Under the pieces are notes generated by a model, which saw only the letters and a list, made by a program, of their open reading frames with translations, was not told the origin of the DNA and made no database searches. The translations under genes were made by a program, and so were the position numbers. Source: Deinococcus aetherius (GTDB lineage Bacteria > Deinococcota > Deinococci > Deinococcales > Deinococcaceae). From it: 64,000 bases of DNA. Below, in pieces: positions 31,016 through 44,513 of this stretch. The stretch lies in contig NZ_AP026560.1 of the NCBI RefSeq assembly GCF_025997855.1, positions 88,001 through 152,000 on the forward strand, in the 5' to 3' direction. How positions within the stretch are numbered: the stretch's first letter is position 1; each line of letters begins with the position of its first letter.

Positions 31016-31531
31016 GGGGTCAGGGTAGCTGTGTCGCGTGAAAGGACTGCGCGAGGACGTAGGTGTCGTCCACCCAGGCTGTTCCGTTCAAGTGCAGACA
31101 GAGGACAGGGGGTGATGAATAGTAGTGCTCGGGGTGGGGACTAGACCAGAGTTCGCTGGGCCGCATCTCCTGTGCCTCTAAGATTCGACGGTAGACGGCC
31201 ATGAGGGAGCGTGGCCCGGTGGCGAAGACACCACTTCCAAACGAGAGTTGACCCCCCAAGCCGAAGCGCCCGAACAGTCCCCACTCTTTTTCCAAATGTG
31301 CGGTTCGCAGATCGTTGAGCAGTTTGGCTTCGGACAAGGGTGGAGCGGCAAACATAAGCTGAATCCACTCTTCCTGTCGCTCGCGCAGGCGTGGGTGATC
31401 CGTCTCCAGGGTGGGATTCACACGACCCAACTCAAGACGATGCTCTGCCACTTTGAATGCCGCGACCTGCCAGCGTTCGTCAACCTCGTCGTGGGACCAC
31501 GTTTGCCCCTTCAGAAGCATGTGCAGGGCTA

Positions 31532-32711
31532 GTGGATAACCACAGACATAGCTAGGCCTAATTTTGGGACGGATATTGGCGGCTTAATTTCACTCGTGCC
31601 TTGTCTGTATTGAATTGCCAGCTCACCTTAATTGACCGAGCATTTCGATCCGCTTCCCAGGCTTTGACTTCATTGTTGAGTTCCTCAGAGGTTGCCAACC
31701 GTCGTCTCAAGCACTGTCGCTCCAAAACTGACCATTCCATTTCCGCCATGTTCAACCAGGAAGCGTGCTTCGGCGTGTAGACCCATTCAAACCGCCTCTT
31801 CAAGGCGTTTGCTTCGTCGGGCGGGAGGTGCTGGTACAACGAGGACGGCGTGTGCGTGGACAGTTGGTCCAGCACCAGGCGAATTGTCTTCGCCTCGGGG
31901 TAGCGCAAGTGGAGAGCCTGCATTTGTGCCACGAACTCCTCGCTGCTGCGACGTTCGGTCACGGTGACTGTCCGCTGCCCGGTCAAGGGTTCAAAAGCAA
32001 TGAAGAGATTGGCCGTTCCACAACGCCTGTACTCGTAGTCCACCCGTGCCGGGTGTCCCGGCACGGGTGGAAGCGGTTCAGTGATGTGCGCCAACAATTG
32101 ATAGGACTTCTCGTCGAAGCAGACCACGGGGTACAGTGGATCATACGGCTCAGCGTACGTGTCCAGCACCTCTTCCATGCGCCAGACGAAATCAGCGCCG
32201 ACTTTGGCGATGCACCAACTCTGGACTTGCCAGGGCTTCAAGTCGTTTTTTTCAGTGTTCGCCGGATCGTCTCATCACTGATGCTTTCCACTACGCCCAG
32301 CGTCACCAAACGATCTGCAAGGAGTTGCATGGTCCACTTGGCTTGCCCATCTGGACCTCCTGAACAGGCTTCTGCAATCAGGATTGCTGTCTCCTTAGGA
32401 CCCAGTTTTGACGGCGGTTTCGGACGAGCCTTCTCGTACAAGGCGGCTTGCAGCCCACCTTGGGTGTATTTCTTCCGAATGCTGGCGACCGTCAAATGAC
32501 TGATGTCCAGCCGCTCGGCCACGTCATCATCCTTCAACTGTTGGTCAGCCAGAAGCAAGAGACGTGCGCGGGTCATGACCCGCGCACTGATCACGCCCTT
32601 TCGCGTCATGTCGGTAAGTTGACGACGCTCCTCATCGCTGAGCGTCACGACAAACTGCTTCCGCCGTCCCATACCCTCATCTTAGACCTTCTCTTGTCCG
32701 TGGTCGACCAC
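31532..32711 (-). mobile_element. IS630-family insertion sequence, complete, TA target duplication
   Basis: The element is 1180 bp between TA dinucleotides at 31530..31531 and 32712..32713. Ends are imperfect inverted repeats: left GTGGATAACCACAGACA, right (inward) GTGGTCGACCACGGACA. TA target duplication is the IS630 hallmark. It contains one transposase in two overlapping frames. Confidence 0.9.
31558..32672 (-). CDS. IS630 transposase, two frames joined by probable -1 frameshift
   Basis: The first frame (32672..32238, 144 aa) holds the helix-turn-helix part (ARVMTRARLLLLADQ and DISHLTVASIRKKY). The second (32241..31558) holds the DDE catalytic part: VVCFDEKSYQLL, RLVLDQLSTHT and NMAEMEWSVLERQ. 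They meet at seven A residues (32246..32252 on the complement); a -1 slip turns TLKK-TT-stop into TLKK-NDLKPWQ, giving a full-length protein of about 370 residues. A7 slippery runs are known in several IS families. Both parts look intact, so the element may be active. Confidence 0.88.
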
Positions 32712-32810
32712 TAGATCATCATGATCCTGGCCAGTCAAATGGACTGCCGTCAAAATGGCATCTGACTCATCCGGGTCAAGCTCGTCCAACCGCGCGAAGA
32801 ACTCGTCCAT

Positions 32811-33191
32811 TCAAAGTCCCCAGATGCTCGGCGGTGCCAGCTCCAGCACGTTCCCGGCGGGGTCCTCGAAGTACAGGCTCTCGCCCCGATTGCCCCAGGC
32901 GTAGCGGGTGACGGTCAGGCCATGCCCCTCCAGCCGCGCCTGCCAGGCGTCCGTCTCCTCACGCCCGATAGCCAGGCAGGCGTGCCCGCCGGGTCTGCCC
33001 GCGTGGGGCGGCACGTCACCCGGCTGGGCACTCATGACGGGGTCGAAGAGCAGGAGCATGGAGCCCTCCAATTTGTAAAAGAGGTGGCGCCCCGGAACCT
33101 TGCCGTACAGGGTCAGCCCCAGGACGCCCGAGTAAAAGGCTTCGGCGGTCTCCAGATCGTCCACATACAGGCAGGTTTCGAGGGCGCGCAT
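32811..33191 (-). CDS. VOC-family (glyoxalase/bleomycin-resistance-like) protein
   Basis: A 126-residue two-module VOC protein: CLYVDDLETAEAFYSGVLGL opens the first beta-alpha-beta-beta-beta unit and YFEDPAGNVLELAPP closes the second, where the metal-binding glutamate is expected. HACLAIGREETDAW supplies a likely His ligand. It could be a dioxygenase-, glyoxalase- or drug-binding protein; substrate is unknown. Its stop is directly followed by the start of the gene interrupted by the IS630 element. Confidence 0.85.
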   Translation of the reverse strand: MRALETCLYVDDLETAEAFYSGVLGLTLYGKVPGRHLFYKLEGSMLLLFDPVMSAQPGDVPPHAGRPGGHACLAIGREETDAWQARLEGHGLTVTRYAWGNRGESLYFEDPAGNVLELAPPSIWGL

Positions 33192-33212
33192 GGGGAGAGC
33201 TTAGGGCAAGCC

Positions 33213-33270
33213 GTCAGCGATCAGCTTTCAGCAGGAAATGGTTTTGCTGACGGCTGAAAGCTGACCGCTC
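33213..33270. repeat. Intergenic imperfect inverted repeat (possible terminator of the RIO kinase gene)
   Basis: GTCAGCGATCAGCTTTCAGC (33213..33232) pairs with GCTGAAAGCTGACCGCTC (33253..33270) with a few mismatches around a 20-base loop. It fills the gap between the RIO kinase stop and the VOC start. It looks like a small palindromic dispersed repeat, but I see no second copy in this window. Confidence 0.5.
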
Positions 33271-34152
<882 letters not shown>

Positions 34153-34170
34153 GGGCGCCTCGGCCGGGCG

Positions 34171-34290
34171 TTACACGGGGGCTGGAACGGTTGGAGCGGG
34201 TGCTGCACGGTGACTCCTGGGGGCAGGGGCGAGGATTCCTCGTTCGGTCGCGTTCAGGCGGATCGGGAAGACAAAGATGATCTCGGTCAT
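34171..34290 (-). CDS. Candidate 39-residue ORF upstream of the RIO kinase gene
   Basis: ATG at 34290 is preceded by AAGGAGGTG with 6-nt spacing, an ideal ribosome site in a region without other genes. The peptide starts MTEIIFVFPIRLNATERG and has a Pro/Ala-rich tail. Its stop lies 18 nt before the kinase start, so it may lead that operon and couple translation to the kinase, which has no ribosome site of its own. I know no homologue. Confidence 0.5.
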   Translation of the reverse strand: MTEIIFVFPIRLNATERGILAPAPRSHRAAPAPTVPAPV

Positions 34291-34658
34291 GTGCAGCACC
34301 TCCTTCCGGTGTTGCCCCCACCGTAGCAGGTGAGGTGGGCGTGAGGAAGCGGGGACGCCCGGGATAGGCCATCACGCCTAGAGACCTCTTCGGGCGGCCC
34401 TCCTGCTGCTCCCCGCCGGGGTGATGTGGGCGGCGCGGCGGCGCTGGTGGTGGGACTGAAGCCCACCTCACCGTGCCGGGGGCTCCCGCGCGTGTCCGGT
34501 GAAGCGGGCTTGTTCCGGGCATCATCTGCGGGGCGGGCGGGGCCGCCAGACTGACTCCCTGCCTCCTCCCGGCCCCGGCTGTCCCGGGTCGGGGAGAGCG
34601 GCCAGATTAGCTCTCTCCACGCCAGGGGCCGCCCCGCGTGGACGAGAAAGGAAGCCCC
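34291..34658. other. Divergent intergenic region between RIO kinase unit and recQ
   Basis: No convincing gene is seen in about 370 bp. Minus-strand TACGGT near 34321 could be the -10 box for the small ORF/RIO kinase unit. On the plus strand, GAAAGGAAG before 34659 is the recQ ribosome site. Confidence 0.4.
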
Positions 34659-36518
<1,860 letters not shown>

Positions 36519-36574
36519 GCCGGTGTGAAGGGCATCCGGGCGGGGCGGGCAGATAATCGGCCCAGGAGGGCGAC

Positions 36575-36775
36575 ATGGCGAAGATCAACCCCATCCAGCT
36601 TCAAAAGCACCTCAAGGGCGTGAGCTACCCGGCAAGCAAGCAAGACCTTGTGGCCGCCGCCGAGGAGAACGGCGCGGACGACGAGACGCGCTCCATGCTG
36701 GGTGAGTTGCCCGACGAGGAGTACGAGACGCCCGCCGCCGTCAACAAGGCGCTCGGCGGCATGGACGACGAGTAG
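36575..36775 (+). CDS. DUF2795 small protein (66 aa)
   Basis: Small acidic protein of the DUF2795 family: INPIQLQKHLKGVSYPASKQDLVAAAEENG is the characteristic first half, and LPDEEYETPAAVNKAL the second. Function unknown; in other bacteria it is often stress-associated. AGGAGG lies 6 nt before the ATG. It has its own strong terminator and follows recQ by 56 nt. Confidence 0.88.
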   Translation: MAKINPIQLQKHLKGVSYPASKQDLVAAAEENGADDETRSMLGELPDEEYETPAAVNKALGGMDDE

Positions 36776-36781
36776 GCATCC

Positions 36782-36829
36782 GGCGGGGGGAGGGAACACA
36801 CCCGGTGGGTGACCCCTCCCCCCGCCTTT
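36782..36829 (+). terminator. Strong hairpin terminator after the DUF2795 gene
   Basis: A perfect 13-bp stem (GGCGGGGGGAGGG with 36814..36826) encloses a loop that itself holds a CACCC/GGGTG stem, followed by TTTG. Confidence 0.8.
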
Positions 36830-37044
36830 GAGGCTCGGAACGTTGGACTGGAGTTCTCGACGGCAAACGACTCGTCACCCCGGGTGGAGCGGAGGGGCTC
36901 GTGCGCTGGAGACAAGAGGCTTCGCCTCGCTCAGCCTGACATCGTTCTTGTGCCAGACGTTGTGGAGAAACCTCGTCGCCCTGCTCTGTGAGGCTTTGCG
37001 GCAGCGCGAGGGGCCCGGCACGCCCTGTTTCTCCGCCGGATGCT

Positions 37045-38016
<972 letters not shown>

Positions 38017-38309
38017 GAGGGCGAGTATAGGAGGGTCGCGCGCCGGGACCATGACGGGTGTCCCGAAGTCGGACGGTTGAGGGGAGCGCGAAGGCGGGGA
38101 GAGCGGTCTCTCCCGGTGTTCTGAGGACGGCTGCGGTTGCTCTGCGGCGTGGCGCGACGTGGTTCGTGCGGCTCTCCAGTCAACGCTCCTCCATGAACGC
38201 CGCGCGGCCCGGGCAAAGCCGCGCCTCATCCCGGCGGGGCAGACCCGGGCGCGAGGGCGGTGTTAGACTACGGGGTACACCTGCGCGGGTGCGCGGGGAA
38301 AGGACCATC

Positions 38310-39221
38310 ATGACCAACGACACCAACGAGCACCCCCTCGATCCACGGGGCGACCTCCACGAGACCCCGGAGGAACTGCGCGACGTTCTGCCCGAGTTGC
38401 AGGGCGAGCCCGACGAAGACCCCGTACTCGACGCCCAGGAGGCTGAGCAGGAGGGCCTGGTGGCCGCGATGGACAGCGGCAACGTGGGTGGGGCCGAGGA
38501 GGGTGAGGGCGAAGAGGGCGAGGACGAGTACATTGACGCCGACGACCTGATCGGCCTCCTGAACGAGATGAAGGAGATGCTGGAGGCGCAGGGCAAAGAG
38601 ATTCGCGGCCTGCGGCGTGAGATGCGCGAACTCCGCGAGAGCCAGGGCGCCCAGGGCGGCGGGTTCCGGCCCCGCGAGGACCGTGGCGGGCAGGGCGGCA
38701 GCTTCCGTCCGCGCGAGGACCGTGGGGGCTTCCAAGGCGACCGGGGCGGCTACCAGGGCGGCGGAGACCGTGGCGGGCAGGGCGGTGGCTTCCGACCCCG
38801 CGAGGACCGTGGCGGGCAGGGCGGCAACTTCCGTCCGCGCGAGGACCGTGGGGGCTTCCAGGGCGACCGGGGCGGCTACCAGGGCGGCGGAGACCGTGGC
38901 GGGCAGGGCGGCGGGTTCCGACCCCGCGAGGACCGTGGCGGGCAGGGCGGCGGCAACTTCCGTCCGCGCGAGGACCGTGGGGGCTTCCAGGGCGACCGGG
39001 GCGGCTACCAGGGTGGCGGAGACCGTGGCGGGCAGGGCGGTGGCTTCCGTCCCCGTGACGACCGTGGCGGGCAGAGCGGCGGGTTCCGTCCGCGTGAGGA
39101 CCGCAACTTCGGTGACCGTGAGTTCCGCCCCCAGGGCGGCGAGGGGGGCGGTCAGGGCGAGGGCTTCCGCCCGCGTGCCCGTACCGACCGGGGCTGGGGC
39201 AACCGCCGCAACGACGAGTAA
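38310..39221 (+). CDS. Acidic coiled-coil protein with a long RGG-type repeat tail
   Basis: A 303-residue protein in three parts. Residues 1-80 are very acidic (EEGEGEEGEDEYIDADD). Residues about 80-110 form a short heptad-like coiled coil (LLNEMKEMLEAQGKEIRGLRREMRELRE in two pieces). Residues about 115-300 consist of Gly/Arg/Asp/Gln/Phe/Tyr repeats such as FRPREDRGGQGG, FQGDRGGYQGGGDR. Such RGG-rich tails bind RNA and favour phase separation in known proteins. The ATG at 38310 has AAAGGA upstream. The gene stands alone and ends in a terminator. No assigned family. Confidence 0.8.
   Translation: MTNDTNEHPLDPRGDLHETPEELRDVLPELQGEPDEDPVLDAQEAEQEGLVAAMDSGNVGGAEEGEGEEGEDEYIDADDLIGLLNEMKEMLEAQGKEIRGLRREMRELRESQGAQGGGFRPREDRGGQGGSFRPREDRGGFQGDRGGYQGGGDRGGQGGGFRPREDRGGQGGNFRPREDRGGFQGDRGGYQGGGDRGGQGGGFRPREDRGGQGGGNFRPREDRGGFQGDRGGYQGGGDRGGQGGGFRPRDDRGGQSGGFRPREDRNFGDREFRPQGGEGGGQGEGFRPRARTDRGWGNRRNDE
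38658..39038 (+). repeat. Tandem repeat of about 126 bp (3 full copies plus a partial one) inside the RGG protein gene
   Basis: Three nearly identical units of 126, 126 and 129 bp (38658..38783, 38784..38909, 38910..39038) encode 42-43 residues each; a shortened, diverged fourth follows. Variation between copies is limited to single codons (Ser, Asn, Gly-Asn at the same site), which indicates recent duplication. Confidence 0.9.
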
Positions 39222-39247
39222 CCAGGGAACAAGGTGAGAGGGGAGAG

Positions 39248-39278
39248 GGCCGGGTGGGATTCCCGGCCTTCGCCTTTT
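39248..39278 (+). terminator. Rho-independent terminator of the RGG protein gene
   Basis: GGCCGGG (39248..39254) pairs with CCCGGCC (39262..39268), followed by TTCGCCTTTT. Confidence 0.8.
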
Positions 39279-39369
39279 ATGTAGCCAGCGGGAAGGTGGG
39301 GATGCGGGAAGGTGGGGATGAGGCGGGGCGGGGAGGCACAAACCTCGTTGGAAACAGCACCCAAAGCCC

Positions 39370-39411
39370 CTCCCCCTTGAGAGGGGACTGGTACAGCTCC
39401 GCAGGAGAGGG
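39370..39411. repeat. Dispersed intergenic repeat, copy 1
   Basis: Contains CCTCCCCCTTGA and then the 22-base element 39390..39411, which reads GGTACAGCTCCGCAGGAG plus AGGG. The same 22 bases occur at 43583..43604. A CCCCTC/GAGGGG hairpin lies at its left. Confidence 0.7.
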
Positions 39412-39434
39412 AGCAAAAGACCCTTCCTCCCCGC

Positions 39435-41456
<2,022 letters not shown>

Positions 41457-41751
41457 GCACGCAGTCAAGCACGCGGCGGGGCCGCATGACGCCTCGCTCA
41501 AGGCGGGTTAGGGCTGTTCTCGCGCACCCGGACCTCCGGCGACGTATGCTGACCGTGCAGCGTCCCCGCGCGTACCCACTGGCTCCGGCGACGACCTCCG
41601 GCCCGGCTGGAGGCGACGGCCGACCGCTCCCGGCGCCGAGCGCTGCGGCCTGGCCCGCCGTCGTCCGTTCTGGCCTCGAGGAAGTGAGGCCGGAAGCGTC
41701 TCCCCCGGACTCCCCGGCACCCGGGCCACCCCCCGTTCACCAGGAGGAAAG

Positions 41752-41943
41752 ATGCAGGAACTGTCATGCACCTGGGTCCCCGGCACGGTCGACATCGTTC
41801 GCATTCGCTTCGCGGGCCGGACGGTCGAGTTGACGAGTACCCGCCTCGCGCGCATCTTCGGGCGCCAGGCCGTGAACGAGCTGTACCTGAAGGGCCGCGC
41901 CGTGCTCCGCGCGGATACACAGCAACTCGCCCTCCTGACCTGA
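41752..41943 (+). CDS. Small hypothetical protein (63 aa)
   Basis: ATG at 41752 is preceded by AGGAGG with a 4-nt spacer, a good ribosome site. The 63 residues (MQELSCTWVPGTVDIVRIRF, then VELTSTRLARIFG) look folded, mixed beta and alpha. I do not recognise a family. A GC-rich inverted repeat (41961..41968 with 41988..41995) follows and may end the transcript. About 295 bases upstream hold no clear gene. Confidence 0.6.
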   Translation: MQELSCTWVPGTVDIVRIRFAGRTVELTSTRLARIFGRQAVNELYLKGRAVLRADTQQLALLT

Positions 41944-42022
41944 GCCCACGAACAGAGCCGCCCCGCCCCTGTGCCCATCTCCGGGCCGGGCGGGGTCCCT
42001 CTCTGCCGGGTAGCATGCCCAC

Positions 42023-43117
42023 ATGCACCCCGACCTGCCCGCCATGATCGCCGACCTGCGCGCCCTGGTGGAAATCGAGTCGCCCTCCACCGACCCCGCC
42101 GCCGTGGCCCGCGTGATGGACGTGGTGGAGGCCCGCGCCCGCGAGCTGGGCGGCGTCGCCGAGCCGCTTCCCGGCGGCACCCGGCAGTTCTCCTTCGGCG
42201 TGGGCGGGGAGGAGAGGCCCATCCTCGTCCTCACCCACGCCGACACCGTCTGGCCGCACGGCACGCTGGGGGAGATGCCCTTCCGGGCGGAGGGCGACCG
42301 CCTCTATGGCCCCGGCACCTACGACATGAAGGCCGGGATCGTGGGAGTGCTGCACGCCCTGGGGGCGTTGGAAGGCCGGTGGCCCCGGGGCGGCGTGCGG
42401 ATGCTCCTCACCCCCGACGAGGAGGTGGGCAGCCGCGCGAGCCGCCCCCACATCGAGGCCGCCGCCCGGGGGGCCCGCGCCGTCTTCGTGGTCGAGCCGC
42501 CCGTCACCGACACCCACGCGCTGAAGATCGGGCGCAAGGGGGTGGGCAGCTTCGGCCTGACCTTCCACGGGGTCGCCAGCCACACGGGCAACAAGCCGGG
42601 GGAGGGGGCGAGCGCGATCACCGAGGCCGCCCGCGCCGTCCTGGAAGTGCAGGCCCTCGCCCGCCCGGACCTGGGCACGACGGTCAGCGTGGGCATGATC
42701 CGGGGCGGCAGCGCGGTGAACGTGATTCCCGCCGAGGCTACCCTGGAGATTGACCTGCGCGCGAGCACCGTCGCCGAGGGCGAGCGCGTCGCCGAGGCCA
42801 TCCGCGCCCTTGCCCCCGCCGACCCGCGCGTCCAGATCACGGTGACGGGCGGTCTGAACCGTCCCCCCTTCGAGCCGGGCCCGGGCACCCTGGCCCTCTT
42901 CGGGCGGGCGCAGGACATCGCCCGGGGGCTCGGCTTCGAGGTGGGGGGGGAGGTCGTGGGCGGCGGCAGCGACGGCAACTTCACCGCGCCGATCACGCCC
43001 ACCCTCGACGGCCTGGGGGCCCCCGGCGACGGGGCGCACGCGGCCCACGAGCACGTCCGGCTCGACCGCTGGCCGGACCATGTGCGGCTGCTGACCCGGC
43101 TGCTGGGAGAGGTGTAG
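42023..43117 (+). CDS. M20-family metallopeptidase (glutamate carboxypeptidase/CPG2-like)
   Basis: A 364-residue zinc-dependent aminoacylase/carboxypeptidase, cytosolic. Metal ligands are seen in order: LTHADTVWP (His, Asp), GTYDMKAG (bridging Asp), TPDEEVGS (catalytic and ligand Glu), and the late HAAHEHV (His). The dimerisation domain lies around GSFGLTFHGVASHTG. TAGCAT at 42011..42016 is 6 nt before the ATG, so the mRNA is probably leaderless. Substrate among N-acyl amino acids or folate-like compounds is not clear. Confidence 0.92.
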   Translation: MHPDLPAMIADLRALVEIESPSTDPAAVARVMDVVEARARELGGVAEPLPGGTRQFSFGVGGEERPILVLTHADTVWPHGTLGEMPFRAEGDRLYGPGTYDMKAGIVGVLHALGALEGRWPRGGVRMLLTPDEEVGSRASRPHIEAAARGARAVFVVEPPVTDTHALKIGRKGVGSFGLTFHGVASHTGNKPGEGASAITEAARAVLEVQALARPDLGTTVSVGMIRGGSAVNVIPAEATLEIDLRASTVAEGERVAEAIRALAPADPRVQITVTGGLNRPPFEPGPGTLALFGRAQDIARGLGFEVGGEVVGGGSDGNFTAPITPTLDGLGAPGDGAHAAHEHVRLDRWPDHVRLLTRLLGEV

Positions 43118-43188
43118 GTGGGAGGCGGTGCGTGCGAGCAGCGTCTTTTTCCAGCCCACCGCTTACCCTGCTGACAAGGAGCCTCCCC

Positions 43189-43488
43189 ATGTTCAACCTC
43201 TTCGGCCGGAAAAAAGCCTCCGCCAATCCTTACGTCCACCAGGACGACGCCCAGACCTTCCGCGTCCGCGTCCGCACCCGCCCCCACGGCGAGGTCGTCG
43301 AATTCCGCTTCACCAAGAGCGCGCACATCGGGATCGACGACGACGGCAACTACTTCTTCCGCAAGCCCGTCGTCAGCCCGCAGCACTTCGACCGGGGCGA
43401 GTTCGTCGTCCACTTCGACAACCGCTACAAGGTGACCCGCACCGAGGCGGAGGGGGTGGACTTCATCCCAGTGAGCGAGTGGGAGTGA
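43189..43488 (+). CDS. Hypothetical protein (99 aa)
   Basis: Start MFNLFGRKK is chosen because AAGGAG lies 7 nt upstream; longer readings have no ribosome site. The protein is polar with beta-strand-like stretches (FRVRVRTRPHGEVVEFRF, HIGIDDDGNYFFRK). It has no signal peptide or membrane segment and no family I recognise. It follows the M20 peptidase by 71 nt and may be cotranscribed; TACCCT upstream could be its own -10 box. Confidence 0.7.
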   Translation: MFNLFGRKKASANPYVHQDDAQTFRVRVRTRPHGEVVEFRFTKSAHIGIDDDGNYFFRKPVVSPQHFDRGEFVVHFDNRYKVTRTEAEGVDFIPVSEWE

Positions 43489-43582
43489 GGTCCAGTGGAT
43501 GACCACAGAAGTACGTGGGTGTGATTTTCTTGCTCCTCCCCCTTGACTCGCAGAGCTGCAAAGCAGAGGGAGGGTTGGGACA

Positions 43583-43604
43583 GGTACAGCTCCGCAGGAG
43601 AGGG
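43583..43604. repeat. Dispersed intergenic repeat, copy 2
   Basis: The 22 bases are identical to 39390..39411. Upstream here lies CTCCTCCCCCTTGA, again as at copy 1, so the shared element is longer than the exact match, with an insertion between the two parts. Confidence 0.7.
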
Positions 43605-43667
43605 GGTGAACGGGCGGGGCGTCCTCGGGAGAGAGACGGAAAAGTCCCTCTGGTCGTCCACTGGGGG

Positions 43668-44513
43668 CTAACGCCCGAACGTCCAGGCCCGCGTCCAGCG
43701 CGCGACGTGCCCCAATTCCTCCCCGGTGAAGCGGCCCCCCAGGTCCCGCCGCATGAAGTCGCCCGCCCAGGCCAGGAAGGGGGGCAGGCCGCTCAGCCGT
43801 CCCCCGCCCCGCGCGTACCCCGTGAGGTAGCCCTGCCGGAAGGCGAGGAGCACCCGCCGCCGCGCTCCTGCGATGGACCACACCGCCGGATCGACGCTCA
43901 GGATGCTCAACGTCCGGGCCACGTCGAGCCGCGCGTCGCCCAGAGCCACATTTTCCCAGTCGAGCACGGCGCTCACCCGGCCTTCCTCCACGAGCACGTT
44001 GAGGGGGTGGTAGTCGAGGTGGAGCCAGGCCGGGGGGCCAGGGGCTACTGTCGGTGCGTGCAGCAGACGTAGGGCCGCGTGCGCCTCGGCGGGGACGGGC
44101 AGGGCGTGGAGGCGCGCGTGGGTCTCACCGAACCCGAGGCCGAGGCTGTCGGCACGTTCGGGCGTCCTTTCCAACGCCGACGTGAGCGGCACCCCCGGCG
44201 CCCACTCCTGCACGAGGGCGGTGTGCTCCCCCACCTCGCCCACGGCCACGACACCCGGCACCGGGTAAGACGCCGCCCTCAGCGTCGCCGCCAGCCGCGC
44301 GAGACTGTGCGCCGTCTCCGCCTCGGCCCGTGGGTACAGCCGCACCGCGAAGGGCCCGGCCGCCGTGTTCACCCGCCAACTCGGGTTGCCCGACGCGCCC
44401 GGCAGCCGCTCCACCTCCCGAACGGTGTGCCCGAGGTTCCGGACCCCGGCGCGAGCGGCCGACGCCGCCTCTCCCCACTCACCACTGCCCACTACCCACT
44501 GACCTCGTGCCAC
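43668..44513 (-). CDS. Aminoglycoside phosphotransferase (APH)-family kinase
   Basis: A protein-kinase-like small-molecule kinase of up to 281 residues. Catalytic loop HLDYHPLNVLV (Asp, Asn) and metal-binding VLDWENVALGD are clear; VQEWAPGVPL marks the hinge region. The substrate is unknown; APH-family proteins include choline and homoserine kinases besides resistance enzymes. The start is uncertain: the first codons read through a short GTGGGTAGTGG-type repeat shared with the end of the upstream PIG-L gene, so the true start may be GTG 44513 or a later GTG. Confidence 0.8.
   Translation of the reverse strand: MARGQWVVGSGEWGEAASAARAGVRNLGHTVREVERLPGASGNPSWRVNTAAGPFAVRLYPRAEAETAHSLARLAATLRAASYPVPGVVAVGEVGEHTALVQEWAPGVPLTSALERTPERADSLGLGFGETHARLHALPVPAEAHAALRLLHAPTVAPGPPAWLHLDYHPLNVLVEEGRVSAVLDWENVALGDARLDVARTLSILSVDPAVWSIAGARRRVLLAFRQGYLTGYARGGGRLSGLPPFLAWAGDFMRRDLGGRFTGEELGHVARWTRAWTFGR

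Larger units (their letters stand above)
31020..32810 (-). pseudogene. Hypothetical gene split by an IS630 insertion
   Basis: The two parts 32810..32712 and 31529..31020, joined across one TA target, give an uninterrupted 202-residue frame that starts MDEFFARLDELDPDE and ends SFHATQLP. The first 33 codons lie on one side of the element and the rest on the other. I do not recognise the protein; it is acidic at the N-terminus and has a Trp-containing middle (TWSHDEVDERWQVAAFK). Its ATG is immediately after the TGA of the upstream VOC gene, so the two were likely one unit. A remaining fragment from an internal Met (31520) might still be made. Confidence 0.85.

Noticed and set aside
38658..39038. 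Regular repeats that might suggest a CRISPR array
   Set aside because: Units are contiguous, in frame, without unique spacers, and code for RGG-type protein sequence.
41961..41995. Rho-independent terminator after the 63-residue protein gene
   Set aside because: An 8-bp CCCCGCCC/GGGCGGGG stem exists, but there is no T tract, so it is mentioned only as a possible end.
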